Positions 9,787 through 18,705 of a stretch of 64,000 bases of DNA are shown here, piece after piece. The stretch's first letter is position 1. The number at the start of each line of letters is the position of its first letter. The notes beneath the pieces were generated by a model. It worked only from the letters and a program-made list of their open reading frames with translations, was not told the DNA's origin and did not search any database. Source of the stretch: Desulfobulbus sp. Tol-SR (GTDB taxonomy: Bacteria; Desulfobacterota; Desulfobulbia; Desulfobulbales; Desulfocapsaceae). Both the position numbers and the translations under genes were made by a program. The stretch is taken from the NCBI GenBank assembly GCA_000769715.1, contig JROS01000036.1, positions 1 to 64,000 on the forward strand, read 5' to 3'.

Positions 9787-11430
9787 ATGAAACCCCTATG
9801 GAACTACAAGGATATCTTCGATCTCGAGTTTTTTTTCCACAAGGACTCGACCATGCGGAACGGATCTTTGGTTCAGCGGGATCGTGATATCTTCCTCCGC
9901 CATATTGAACCGACCCTGGCGACGACGGCAACCGGCCAGAACTCCGGCCGGCTCCTCCATCTCTGGCTGGAGCACCGGCGGCGGACGGAATTCGGCGCCC
10001 GGGGCAGCCTCAGCCCCGGCGCCCTGTTCATCGAGGCCCACCGGACCCTGAGGCTGGTCATCCTGGTCGCCGGTCTGTTTTTCGGCTCGATGATCGGTCT
10101 CGGCTTTTTCAACTACGCCGGCACGACCCCGGTGAACATCTTTTCCTTCCTTGTCTTCTTCATCTTCACCCAGGTCCTCGTCCTCGTCGCCCTTCTCCTG
10201 TCGGCCGGCCTGCGCTCGCTGCTGCGGCATCGAAGAATCTCGCCGCCGCTGGCGATTCGCCTGATGGCCGACCTGGTCATCAGGACCATCCTCTGGGGCC
10301 ACCGCAACCTCCTCGGCCGGATGTGGGCCGATTCGCGGGACAGTCTCGCCGCCTCCCTCGGTCTGCTCAAGAGTGCGCAACGGATCTACGGCTCGCTCTT
10401 CTTCTGGCCGTTGTTCGCCCTCCTCCAGATGCTGGCCATCGCCATGAACACCGGTCTGCTGGCGGCGACGCTGTTCCGGATCCTGACCTCCGACATCGCC
10501 TTCGGCTGGCAGTCCACCGTCCAGTTCAGCGCCCAGGCCCTGCATCGGCTCGTCGCCCTGATCTCGCTGCCCTGGTCGTGGTGTTGTCCCGAGAACACCG
10601 GCTACCCGAGCCTGGCCGCCATCGAGGGCAGCCGGATCATCCTCAAGGATGGCATTTCGGCCCTCGCCACCAGCGACCTGGTCTCCTGGTGGCCCTTTCT
10701 CGTTCTCTGCCTGCTCGTCTACGGCCTGCTCCCCCGCATCATCCTCTATGCCGCCGCCCTGATCATCCAGCGCCGCTGCCTCAACCGCCTCAGCTTTCGC
10801 CATCCTCCCTGCCTCAACCTGCTGCAGCGGATGCAGACCCCCACGGTCTCCACCCAGGCCGCCCCCGAGCCGGGACCGCCGGCCGCGGAACCCGTATCGG
10901 AGACGGTCGCCGCCGACGAGATGCCGGCGCAATCGATGCGAGACCGGCGGATGGTGGTGCTGATTCCCGAAGATCTCGCCCCCGCCTTCGCGGCGGCCGA
11001 GCCCCTCCGTCTTCTCGACCAGCACGGCTTCAGCCATGGCGGGACCATCAGGTTCATGGAGAATTACGACAAGGACCGGGAGGTGCTGAACGACCTGCGG
11101 CAGCGCGACTGGACAGGCGACGGCGGCATCCTTATACTGATGGAATCCTGGATGCCGCCGCTGATTGCCTTCCTCTCCTTCCTCGGCGAGATCCGGCAGG
11201 CCATCGGCCCGAACGTCCCGATCCTCATCGAACTCCTCGGACGCCCGGACACGGCCGCCGCCACCCCGGTGATCCCCGAGGGGGACTGGCTGGTCTGGAC
11301 CAGGAAGATCTCCGCCCTCGGCGATCCGTTCCTCGACATCGCCCCCGCTCACCACCGGCCGGCGACAGGGAGCCTCTCTCCGGCACCGTCTCCTGCCTCA
11401 ACCTCCGCTACGGGAACCGATGACACCTGA
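9787..11430 (+). CDS. DUF2868 membrane protein
   Basis: A 547-residue protein with several hydrophobic segments (around residues 90-110, 115-140, 200-230 and 300-325) and a soluble C-terminal half rich in proline and alanine. It matches the DUF2868 type of membrane protein, which commonly lies next to a DUF3482 GTPase. That arrangement holds here: the next gene starts 11 bases before this one ends. Biological role is unknown; coupling of a membrane protein to a GTPase suggests membrane remodelling or stress sensing, but this is speculation. No strong Shine-Dalgarno was found for the ATG at 9787. Confidence 0.75.
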   Translation: MKPLWNYKDIFDLEFFFHKDSTMRNGSLVQRDRDIFLRHIEPTLATTATGQNSGRLLHLWLEHRRRTEFGARGSLSPGALFIEAHRTLRLVILVAGLFFGSMIGLGFFNYAGTTPVNIFSFLVFFIFTQVLVLVALLLSAGLRSLLRHRRISPPLAIRLMADLVIRTILWGHRNLLGRMWADSRDSLAASLGLLKSAQRIYGSLFFWPLFALLQMLAIAMNTGLLAATLFRILTSDIAFGWQSTVQFSAQALHRLVALISLPWSWCCPENTGYPSLAAIEGSRIILKDGISALATSDLVSWWPFLVLCLLVYGLLPRIILYAAALIIQRRCLNRLSFRHPPCLNLLQRMQTPTVSTQAAPEPGPPAAEPVSETVAADEMPAQSMRDRRMVVLIPEDLAPAFAAAEPLRLLDQHGFSHGGTIRFMENYDKDREVLNDLRQRDWTGDGGILILMESWMPPLIAFLSFLGEIRQAIGPNVPILIELLGRPDTAAATPVIPEGDWLVWTRKISALGDPFLDIAPAHHRPATGSLSPAPSPASTSATGTDDT

Positions 11431-12829
11431 GATCGCCATCATGGGCCACCCCAACGAGGGCAAGTCCTCGGTCCTGTCGACCCTTGCCGAGGATGATTCG
11501 GTACGGGTCAGCCCGACTCCCGGCGAGACTACCCGCTGCCGGACCTTCCCGGTCGTCATCGACGGCCGCGAGGTCCTCCGCTTCACCGACACCCCCGGGT
11601 TCCAGAACCCCGCCAGGGTCCTCAGCATGCTACGGCAGCTGTCCGGCGACAGCGGCAATATCATCCGCCGGTTCCGGGAACAGGTAAAAAACATCCCCGA
11701 ACTGAGCGACGACCGGGAACTGCTGCTGCCGGTCGAACGCGGGGCCGGCATCATCTACGTGGTCGACGGCTCCCGCCCGGTCCGCAACGTCGACCGCGAG
11801 GAGATGGAGATCCTGCGCCTCACCGGTCGGCCGCGGATGGCGATCATCAACTGCAAGGACCAGGGCGAGCGGTACCTGCAGGAGTGGAAGGACGAATTCC
11901 GCAAGGCCTTCAACTCCAACCGGGTATTCAATGCCCATCGGGCCACCTATGCCGAACGGATCCTGCTGCTCACCGCCCTGCAGTCGATCGACCAGGACTG
12001 GCAGCCGGTGCTCGGCCAGGTGATCACCGCCTTTCAGCGCGACTGGACGGCGCGCAACCGCGCCACCGCCGACCACATCATCGCCATGCTCAACGACTGC
12101 CTCCGCTACCGCCTGACCGTCGATGCCGGCGACCAATCCGCCGCCGGCCGCCGGGAGGAGGAACTGGTCCGCCAATTCAACCAGAACCTGGCGGAGATCG
12201 AAAAGAGGACCCACCAGCAGATCAGATCGCTCTACCGCCACCATATCTTCGACTACCGTCTTCCCCCCCGTTCGATCCTGCGCGAGGACCTGTTCAACGA
12301 TCGGACCTGGCAGGTCCTCGGCCTCTCGAAAAAGCAGCTGGCGATCATCGGCGGCATTGGCGGGGCTGCCGTCGGCGTCGGTCTCGATGCCGCTCATGCC
12401 GGTCTCAGCATGGGCGTCTACGCCGCGCTGGGCGGGGCCATCGGCGCCCTCGGGGCGCTACTGGGCGGCGAGACCATCTCGGCCAACGCCTCAATCATGG
12501 GGATCAAATTGGGGGGACAGCAGCTGCAGATCGGCCCGGTCAACTCGATCAACCTGCTGTTCGTCCTGCTCAACCGGGCCCTGCTGTTCTACTCCCATAC
12601 CATCAACTGGGCCCATGGCCGCCGGGATTACGACACGGGGGGGGCCGCAGAGGGACCGGCGCCGGACCAGATGGGCTTCACCAGGAACTGGTCGCCGGGT
12701 CGGATCAGGATCTGCACTGCCTATTTCCGGGGCCTGCAGCAGGACGGGGGGAACGATGCGCTGCGGAGAGAGAGTGATCTGCGGCAGTTGCTGGAAGAGG
12801 TCCTGCTGGAGATCTCGCAACGGGAATAG
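11420..12829 (+). CDS. DUF3482 Era-like GTPase
   Basis: A 469-residue GTPase. The G1 P-loop (GHPNEGKSS), G3 (DTPGF) and an NCKD-type G4 are present in the first 160 residues. A DUF3482-type C-terminal region follows, with glycine-rich hydrophobic stretches (IIGGIGGAAVGVGLDAAHAG and AALGGAIGALGALLGG, about residues 310-350) able to insert in a membrane. Translation appears coupled to the DUF2868 gene by an 11-base overlap. The pair is known from proteobacterial genomes but has no assigned function. Confidence 0.8.
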   Translation: MTPEIAIMGHPNEGKSSVLSTLAEDDSVRVSPTPGETTRCRTFPVVIDGREVLRFTDTPGFQNPARVLSMLRQLSGDSGNIIRRFREQVKNIPELSDDRELLLPVERGAGIIYVVDGSRPVRNVDREEMEILRLTGRPRMAIINCKDQGERYLQEWKDEFRKAFNSNRVFNAHRATYAERILLLTALQSIDQDWQPVLGQVITAFQRDWTARNRATADHIIAMLNDCLRYRLTVDAGDQSAAGRREEELVRQFNQNLAEIEKRTHQQIRSLYRHHIFDYRLPPRSILREDLFNDRTWQVLGLSKKQLAIIGGIGGAAVGVGLDAAHAGLSMGVYAALGGAIGALGALLGGETISANASIMGIKLGGQQLQIGPVNSINLLFVLLNRALLFYSHTINWAHGRRDYDTGGAAEGPAPDQMGFTRNWSPGRIRICTAYFRGLQQDGGNDALRRESDLRQLLEEVLLEISQRE

Positions 12830-12881
12830 CCTCTGCCGGGGACCGTCCACCCGGCGACCACCGCCATCGGGAGCTACGATC

Positions 12882-14057
12882 ATGGAACGCAGCATCACCA
12901 CCGAGAAACACCCGATCAAGCTCTGGCTCAAGGATATCGACGAGGACACCCTGACCCAGGCGCGCAACCTCGCCGCCCTGCCTTTCATCCACAGCCATAT
13001 CGCCATCATGGCCGATGCCCACGTCGGCTTCGGCATGCCGATCGGCGGCGTCGCCGCGACCAGGGACGTCGTCATCCCGAACGCCGTCGGCGTCGATATC
13101 GGCTGCGGGGTCTGCGCCGTCCGGACCTCGCTCACCGCGATCGACCGGGAGACCCTCAAGTCGATCCTCGGCGCCATCCGCCTGGCGATTCCGGTCGGCT
13201 TCTCCCATCACCGCAACAAACAGAGTGTCAGGCGGATGCCCGAACCGCCGCCGGGGATCGATATCGCGGCGCTGCCGATCGTCAGCCGGGAGTACGACAA
13301 CGCCCTGACCCAGATCGGCACCCTCGGCGGCGGCAATCACTTCATCGAGATCCAGCAGGCGGACGACCGCCATATCTGGATCATGATCCATTCCGGCAGC
13401 CGCAACATCGGGTTCCGGGTGGCCAATCATTACAACGACCTGGCGATCGAGCTGAACCGCAAAAAGGGGAGCGCCTTCGCCGCCGAGCGACAGCTGGCCT
13501 TCCTGCCGCTCGACCTCCCGGTGGCCTTGCGCTACCTCCAGGAGATGCGCTACTGCGTCGATTTCGCCCGGGCCAACCGGCGACTGATGATGGAGCGGGT
13601 CGAGGACATCCTGCAGCACTACTGCGCCCCGGTGTCCTTCGCCCCGCCGGTCGACGTGGCCCACAACTACGCCGCCGCCGAGACCCACTTCGGCCGCGAG
13701 GTCCTGGTGCATCGCAAGGGGGCGACCAGGGCCGGCCGCGGCGAGACCGGGATCGTCCCCGGCTCCCAGGGGACGGCCAGCTATATCGTCCGGGGACTGG
13801 GCAACGTCGACAGCTTTTCATCCTGCTCGCACGGCGCCGGCCGCCGCCTCGGCCGCAAGCAGGCGCAGCGGCAGCTCGATCTCAAGGCGGAGATCCAGCG
13901 ACTGGAGGAACGGCAGATCCTCCACGCCATCCGGGGACGAAGGGACCTGGAGGAGGCCGCCGGGGCCTACAAGGATATCGAGGTGGTGATGGCCAACCAG
14001 CTGGACCTGGTGGAGATCGTCACCCGCCTGCAGCCGCTGGCGGTGATCAAGGGATGA
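12882..14057 (+). CDS. RtcB-family RNA ligase-like protein
   Basis: A 391-residue RtcB-family protein. RtcB enzymes join RNA 3'-phosphate or 2',3'-cyclic phosphate ends to 5'-hydroxyl ends using GTP and manganese. Visible motifs include MADAHVGFGMPIGG, GVDIGCGV with the metal-binding cysteine, GTLGGGNHFIEI, HSGSRNIG, HNYAA, HRKGATRAG and CSHGAGR containing the guanylated histidine. At ~390 residues it is shorter than the ~480-residue classical RtcB and belongs to the compact group. No archease gene is adjacent. The start was chosen at the first ATG after the GTPase gene. Confidence 0.85.
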   Translation: MERSITTEKHPIKLWLKDIDEDTLTQARNLAALPFIHSHIAIMADAHVGFGMPIGGVAATRDVVIPNAVGVDIGCGVCAVRTSLTAIDRETLKSILGAIRLAIPVGFSHHRNKQSVRRMPEPPPGIDIAALPIVSREYDNALTQIGTLGGGNHFIEIQQADDRHIWIMIHSGSRNIGFRVANHYNDLAIELNRKKGSAFAAERQLAFLPLDLPVALRYLQEMRYCVDFARANRRLMMERVEDILQHYCAPVSFAPPVDVAHNYAAAETHFGREVLVHRKGATRAGRGETGIVPGSQGTASYIVRGLGNVDSFSSCSHGAGRRLGRKQAQRQLDLKAEIQRLEERQILHAIRGRRDLEEAAGAYKDIEVVMANQLDLVEIVTRLQPLAVIKG

Positions 14058-14073
14058 GGAGATACGGGACAGG

Positions 14074-14715
14074 TTACGGGGCCAGGCGTTCGATCTTCCA
14101 GCCGTCGCCGCCGTCGTTGCGGGTGTAGAGGAAGCGGTCGTGCAGCCGGTTCTTCCGGCCCTGCCAGAACTCGACCTCCTCCGGCCGCACCCGGTATCCG
14201 CCCCAGAAAGAGGGGAGCGGCACCTTGCCCTCGCCGATCTTCCGCTTCATTTCCTGAAACTTCTGCAGCAGCATCCGCCGCGACGACAGGGGATGGCTCT
14301 GGCTCGACACCCAGGCCGCAACCTGGCTGTCCTTGGGCCGCGACATGAAATACCTGGCCGACTCGGCTACCGAAATCCGGCTGGCGATGCCGTTGATCCG
14401 GATCTGGCGCTCCAGTTCGAGCCAGAGGAAGTGGAGGCTGACCCGGGGATTGATCGCCATCTCCCGGGCCTTGCGGCTGTCGTAGTTGGTGAAGAAGACC
14501 AGCCCGCTGTCGTCGTAGTATTTCAGCAACACCGCCCGCTGGCTGAGCTGGCCGTCGGCATCGACGGTCGCCAGGACCATGGCGGTGGGTTCGGCGATAT
14601 CGGTGGCCCGGGCCTGTTCGAACCAGGCGGTGAACTGACGGACCGGATCGGGGGCGAGGCTCGAGCGCGACAGCCCGCCCTTCAGGTAATCACGGCGAAA
14701 CCGACTCAGATCCAC
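14074..14715 (-). CDS. pdxH: Pyridoxamine 5'-phosphate oxidase
   Basis: A 213-residue FMN enzyme that oxidises pyridoxine or pyridoxamine 5'-phosphate to pyridoxal phosphate. Recognisable elements are LATVDADGQLSQRAVLLKYY, FFTNYDSRKA, the WVSSQS segment, and the C-terminal RLHDRF...W.IERLAP signature. Length matches the family. It converges on the RtcB gene with a 16-base gap and has no operon partner. The enzyme uses oxygen, so its presence in an anaerobe suggests oxygen exposure or an alternative acceptor (inference). Confidence 0.95.
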   Translation of the reverse strand: MDLSRFRRDYLKGGLSRSSLAPDPVRQFTAWFEQARATDIAEPTAMVLATVDADGQLSQRAVLLKYYDDSGLVFFTNYDSRKAREMAINPRVSLHFLWLELERQIRINGIASRISVAESARYFMSRPKDSQVAAWVSSQSHPLSSRRMLLQKFQEMKRKIGEGKVPLPSFWGGYRVRPEEVEFWQGRKNRLHDRFLYTRNDGGDGWKIERLAP

Positions 14716-14772
14716 ATCCCGCCCCGTCCGTCCTGTTCTGTCCCGCCTTTTCCGCCAGGTCCTGCATCGGGG

Positions 14773-15696
14773 TCAACCGTTGACCACCTTGATCCCCTCG
14801 AGACGCCATTCCTGGGTACCGGTGGGGCGCGCCCAGGTCCACTCCTCCTCGAATTTGACCGGTGTGGTCATGCTGCCGGCCACCACCTCGCTGGTCTTCT
14901 CATCGACCGTGTAATCGAGGAGGTTGGCGAGGAAGTGGACGGTGACGAAGTCCTCCCGGCCGTCGCTGCCGGCGGCGGTGATCTCCACCCGGCGGATGGC
15001 GATGCTCTCGAGCTTGTTGATGTGGCCGAGACGGCGCATCTCGGCGAATTCCTGTTCGTACTCACCGGCCAGCTGGGTACCCAGGAGATGGCGATAGGAA
15101 TCGAGATCGCGTCGCATCCAGCCGGCCTGGACCTGGAAGAAGACATCCGAGGCAACCTCGGTGAAATGCTTGGGATCAAAGTTCCGGTCGCTCCTCCTGA
15201 TCTCGGCCAGGCCGTCATCGAGGTCCGCCACCGATCCCGGCGGCGGTGGAGGGGGGGCGGACGGCATCGGGAAGCCGCCACCACCGACTGGACCGACCGG
15301 ACCGCGCTGCCCGCCCGGAAATACACCCGACGACGAGTTTCCGGAGCGCGAGGCCGACATTTTGCGATAGAGAAAATAGGCGATACCGGCCAGCAGCAGG
15401 ATCGGCAGGATGCCCATGCCGCTGCCCGGGGCGCCGAACATCGAGCCGAACAGCAGGCCGCCCAGGGCCCCGCCGACCAGCCCTCCCATCAGGCCCCGGC
15501 TGAAGCTGCCGCTCCGGTTGGTCGTCGCCCCCGGCTGGGTATTCTGGACCGGGGCCTTTCTCGGGGCCGTGCTGAACGATCTGCCGCCACCCCGGGATCG
15601 GGCATCGGCCGTGTCGACGACCAATCCGGTTTCGATCAGCGAAACGGCAAAGAAGACAAGCAGCACCGGCAGAATTTTTATCCATACGGAATTCAT
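14773..15696 (-). CDS. Tim44-like domain membrane protein
   Basis: A 307-residue protein. An N-terminal hydrophobic signal/anchor (residues 8-28) is followed by a basic, serine-rich linker. A glycine-rich transmembrane block (GLMGGLVGGALGGLLFG, then ILLLAGIAYFLY) and a proline-rich hinge come next, then a Tim44-like domain from about residue 170 to the end (FQVQAGWMRRDLDSYRHLL ... WRLEGIKVV). Tim44-like domains are NTF2-fold lipid/peptide binding modules; bacterial members have unknown function at the inner membrane. Confidence 0.82.
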   Translation of the reverse strand: MNSVWIKILPVLLVFFAVSLIETGLVVDTADARSRGGGRSFSTAPRKAPVQNTQPGATTNRSGSFSRGLMGGLVGGALGGLLFGSMFGAPGSGMGILPILLLAGIAYFLYRKMSASRSGNSSSGVFPGGQRGPVGPVGGGGFPMPSAPPPPPPGSVADLDDGLAEIRRSDRNFDPKHFTEVASDVFFQVQAGWMRRDLDSYRHLLGTQLAGEYEQEFAEMRRLGHINKLESIAIRRVEITAAGSDGREDFVTVHFLANLLDYTVDEKTSEVVAGSMTTPVKFEEEWTWARPTGTQEWRLEGIKVVNG

Positions 15697-15864
15697 AGCA
15701 ATATCCTTTCATTCAGGTTGGCTGGATGTCGCGACAGGCGACCTTCAGTACAGGCAGTCAGTGTAACAGGCGACCATCGATTTGTCATGCCAAAACGGGA
15801 ATGGCCGCCGGGGCCGGGCGGTGCGGAACGAAGCCGGAGGGACGGATATTCAAGGACGGAGGGA

Positions 15865-16192
15865 TCAGGCGCTGTTGAGGACCCGGCGGATCGTCAAGGC
15901 AAGATGAGTCATCGACAGCGGCTTCATCATGAATTCGCGGATGCCGATCCGCTTCGCCTCGCGGCCGTTGACGGAGGCGGAGTAACCGGTATAGAGGATG
16001 ACCGGGATGTTCGGCCGCACGGCCAGGATCTTGCGGGCCAGCTCGAGCCCCTGTTCAATGGCATGTTTGAGGATCGACATGTCATTGATCGACCACCCGA
16101 TAGTCGTAATCCTCGAGATAGGCATGGATGCTCCGACGGATAACGGCCTCATCGTCGATGGTGAGGATGGTTGTCTGCCTGATTGGTTTCAT
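15865..16192 (-). pseudogene. CheY-like response regulator, internally deleted and frameshifted
   Basis: The ATG at 16192 begins a normal receiver (MKPIRQTTILTIDDEAVIRR, with the acidic pair) up to YLEDYDYRVV, then meets a stop. A different frame continues with QGLELARKILAVRPNIPVIL YTGYS and ends in KPLSMTHLALTIRRVLNSA, the beta4-alpha5 part containing the conserved lysine. The middle, including the phospho-acceptor aspartate strand, is missing or scrambled. The 328-nt span compares with about 370 for a complete single-domain receiver. No output domain or adjacent kinase is visible. Assembly error cannot be excluded. Confidence 0.75.
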
Positions 16193-16425
16193 TTCGTTCC
16201 GATGCCGACTTCCCGGCCACAGCCGTCTGCCTTTGCCGGCCTCAGTCCGGAGGGAGACCGCACAGCACGCTGGTCTTTTGCCGGTGCCCAGTATATAGTG
16301 ACCCATTTCACGATGTCAATTTCTATCCAGGAGATCGAAGCGCAGCCGGCCGCATCGTCGCCATGGCCGGAATCACCGCCTGACGCTGGTCCGGCTGCTC
16401 TCTTCGTCCCGACAGGTCACTGCCG

Positions 16426-17955
16426 ATGCTGCTCCTTCACCCCCCCGCCGCCAAGCCCGGCGAACCGCCGGCCGCCCTTGCCCACCTGGCCGCCGCGCTG
16501 CGGGGCGGCAATCACCCCTGCCGGGTCTGCGATCTCAATCTCGAGGCGATGCTCCATGTCCTCGGCTCCGCCCCGCCGGCCTCCGACGCCTGGAGCCGGC
16601 GGGCCGGCCGGAACCTCGCCGCCAATATCACGGCCCTGCAGGGCCCGGATCTCTACCACACACCGGCCCGATACCAGCGGGCGGTCAGAGACTGCAACCG
16701 GGTGCTGGAAACCGCCGGCGGGGTACAGGGGCTGCACCTGTCGTTTGCCAACTACCACGACGGAGCCCTCTCGCCAGCGGTCAGCGACGACCTGATCAAA
16801 GCGGCCCGGAGTTACCGGGGGAATATATTCTTCCCGCATTTTTCGAGACGCCTGACGCAATTGCTGGAGGACGAGACGCCGCCGCTCATCGGCCTGTCGC
16901 TCAATTATCTCGGCCAGGCCCTCACCACCTTCGCCATCATCGGCTTTCTGCGGGCGCAGGCGCCGGCGATTCCAATCGTCCTCGGCGGCGGCCTGGTGAC
17001 CACCTGGCTGCGCAACCCATCCTGGCGCAACCCGTTCACCGGCCTGGTCGATCATCTCGTCGCCGGGCCCGGGGAGGGGCCGCTGCTCGCCCTGCTCGGC
17101 GTGGAACCATCTTGTCGCAAGGAGATCCCCGACTACAGCGGGCTCGTCGACCTTCCCTATCTCGCCCCCGGCTTCATCCTCCCCTACGCCGCCGCATCCG
17201 GGTGCTACTGGCGAAAATGCTCCTTCTGCCCGGAGACCAGCGAGGCCAACCCCTATCTCCCCCTCACCCCGCCGACGGTTATGGACGAACTCGCCGGCCT
17301 GGTCACGGCCTATAAGCCACGCCTGCTGCACTTTCTCGACAACGCCGTCAGTCCGGCGGTGCTGCGGGCCCTGATCGACCGTCCGCCGGGAGTCCCTTGG
17401 TACGGCTTCGCCCGCGTCAACGATCGCCTGGCCGATCCCGACTACTGCCGGGAGCTGCGACAGGCCGGGTGCGTCATGCTCAAGCTCGGCATCGAGTCGG
17501 GATCACAGCAGGTGCTGGACGGCATGAACAAGGGGATCGATGTCCGGCAGGTATCGAAAGCGCTCGAGGCCCTGGCCGGAGCCGGTATTGCGACCTACGT
17601 CTACCTCCTGTTCGGCACCCCCGGCGAATCGATCGAAGAGGCGAGGGAGACGCTGGCCTTCGTCGCCGGTCACCACCAACTGATCACCTTCCTCAACCTC
17701 GCGATCTTCAACCTGCCGGTCGGCAGCGGGGAGGTGTCGGAACTGGAGATCACCACCCGGCACCAGGGCGACCTCACGCTGTACCATGACTTTCGCCACC
17801 CGCGAGGCTGGGGACGGCGGGAGATCCGTCGCTTTCTCGACCGCGAATTCAAGCGCCGGCCGGAGATCCGGGCCATCCTTCAGCGTGACCCGCCGTTCTT
17901 CACCTCCAACCACGCCGCATTCTTCGTCGGTCCGAACGGCGGGCCCCGGATCTAG
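16426..17955 (+). CDS. B12-binding-type radical SAM protein
   Basis: A 509-residue protein. The first ~180 residues resemble a cobalamin-binding (Rossmann) domain (LLLHPPAAKPGEPP, HLAAALRGGNHPCRVCDLNLEAM, IVLGGGLVTT). A radical SAM barrel begins near residue 255 with ASGCYWRKCSFCPE, a CX4CX2C variant of the canonical CX3CX2C. Later typical elements are LGIESGSQQVLDGMNKG and YVYLLFGTPGES. Substrate is unknown; relatives carry out methylation or other tailoring. The stop codon overlaps the convergent FKBP gene by four bases. Confidence 0.85.
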   Translation: MLLLHPPAAKPGEPPAALAHLAAALRGGNHPCRVCDLNLEAMLHVLGSAPPASDAWSRRAGRNLAANITALQGPDLYHTPARYQRAVRDCNRVLETAGGVQGLHLSFANYHDGALSPAVSDDLIKAARSYRGNIFFPHFSRRLTQLLEDETPPLIGLSLNYLGQALTTFAIIGFLRAQAPAIPIVLGGGLVTTWLRNPSWRNPFTGLVDHLVAGPGEGPLLALLGVEPSCRKEIPDYSGLVDLPYLAPGFILPYAAASGCYWRKCSFCPETSEANPYLPLTPPTVMDELAGLVTAYKPRLLHFLDNAVSPAVLRALIDRPPGVPWYGFARVNDRLADPDYCRELRQAGCVMLKLGIESGSQQVLDGMNKGIDVRQVSKALEALAGAGIATYVYLLFGTPGESIEEARETLAFVAGHHQLITFLNLAIFNLPVGSGEVSELEITTRHQGDLTLYHDFRHPRGWGRREIRRFLDREFKRRPEIRAILQRDPPFFTSNHAAFFVGPNGGPRI

Positions 17956-18380
17956 CCGATCGCCACCAACTCGATCTCGAAGGTCAGGGCCTTGCCGGCC
18001 AGCGGCGGATTGGCGTCAAGGGTGATCTGGCTGTCGGTGATCTCGGTGACGACCACCCGGATCAATTCACCGTTGGCGCCGCCCATCTCCAGGCGCATGC
18101 CCAGCTCCGGATCCAGGCCCGGCGGCACATGCTCGAGCGGAGCGGTGATCACCATCTCTTCGTTGCGGGCGCCGTAGGCCTTGTCGACCGGAATATGGAC
18201 GGTCTTCGACTGCCCGGTCGCCATGCCGACGACCGCCTCGTCGAAGCCGGCGATGACCTGGCCGCTGCCGACGGTGAATTCGAGCGGATCCTTGCCGTTG
18301 GAGCTGTCGAAGACCGTCCCGTCCTCCAGCCTGCCGGTGTAATGGACCTTCACATTATCGCCTTTTCTCGCTTCCGTCAT
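17952..18380 (-). CDS. FKBP-type peptidyl-prolyl isomerase (SlyD/FkpA-like)
   Basis: A 142-residue cytoplasmic prolyl isomerase of the FKBP/SlyD class. The FKBP start (GDNVKVHYTGRLEDGTVFDSS), the VIAGFDEAVVGM segment and an IF-domain insertion (ARNEEMVITAPLEHVPPG) are visible. The histidine-rich metal-binding tail of E. coli SlyD is absent. The ATG at 18380 matches the normal family N-terminus. It faces away from pyk across a 325-base promoter region. Confidence 0.92.
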   Translation of the reverse strand: MTEARKGDNVKVHYTGRLEDGTVFDSSNGKDPLEFTVGSGQVIAGFDEAVVGMATGQSKTVHIPVDKAYGARNEEMVITAPLEHVPPGLDPELGMRLEMGGANGELIRVVVTEITDSQITLDANPPLAGKALTFEIELVAIG

Positions 18381-18705
18381 TTCTATGTCCCTCGGTTCCG
18401 CAGGTTGTTCAAATGTTCTTTCAGGTTGTTGCCGAATTGAAGGGACCAAATATAGCACAGCAGCGGGGTGAAAGATACCTCTAACGTTTTTGCCGCAACC
18501 GCCGCTCGCCGCCGGCAGCGCCGTTCCCCCGCCGCCGATGGGTCGCCGGACCCCGCGCCGATCCTCCACCGCTGTTTTTGTTCTTTTTCTTTCCGGCAGG
18601 TTGTAGTAATTTTTACCCGGTACGGTGATTCCCCGCCCCCGGCCAGCAACCATCCGGATCGGCATTTTCCGCCCGATCCCTCCTGTCATCAGGAATACAG
18701 AGACC
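18381..18705. other. Divergent intergenic region between FKBP and pyruvate kinase genes
   Basis: A 325-base gap that should carry promoters for both genes. A TATATT near 18455 on the minus strand may be a -10 element for the FKBP gene, but no convincing -35 was found. No RNA motif or repeat was recognised. Confidence 0.5.
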
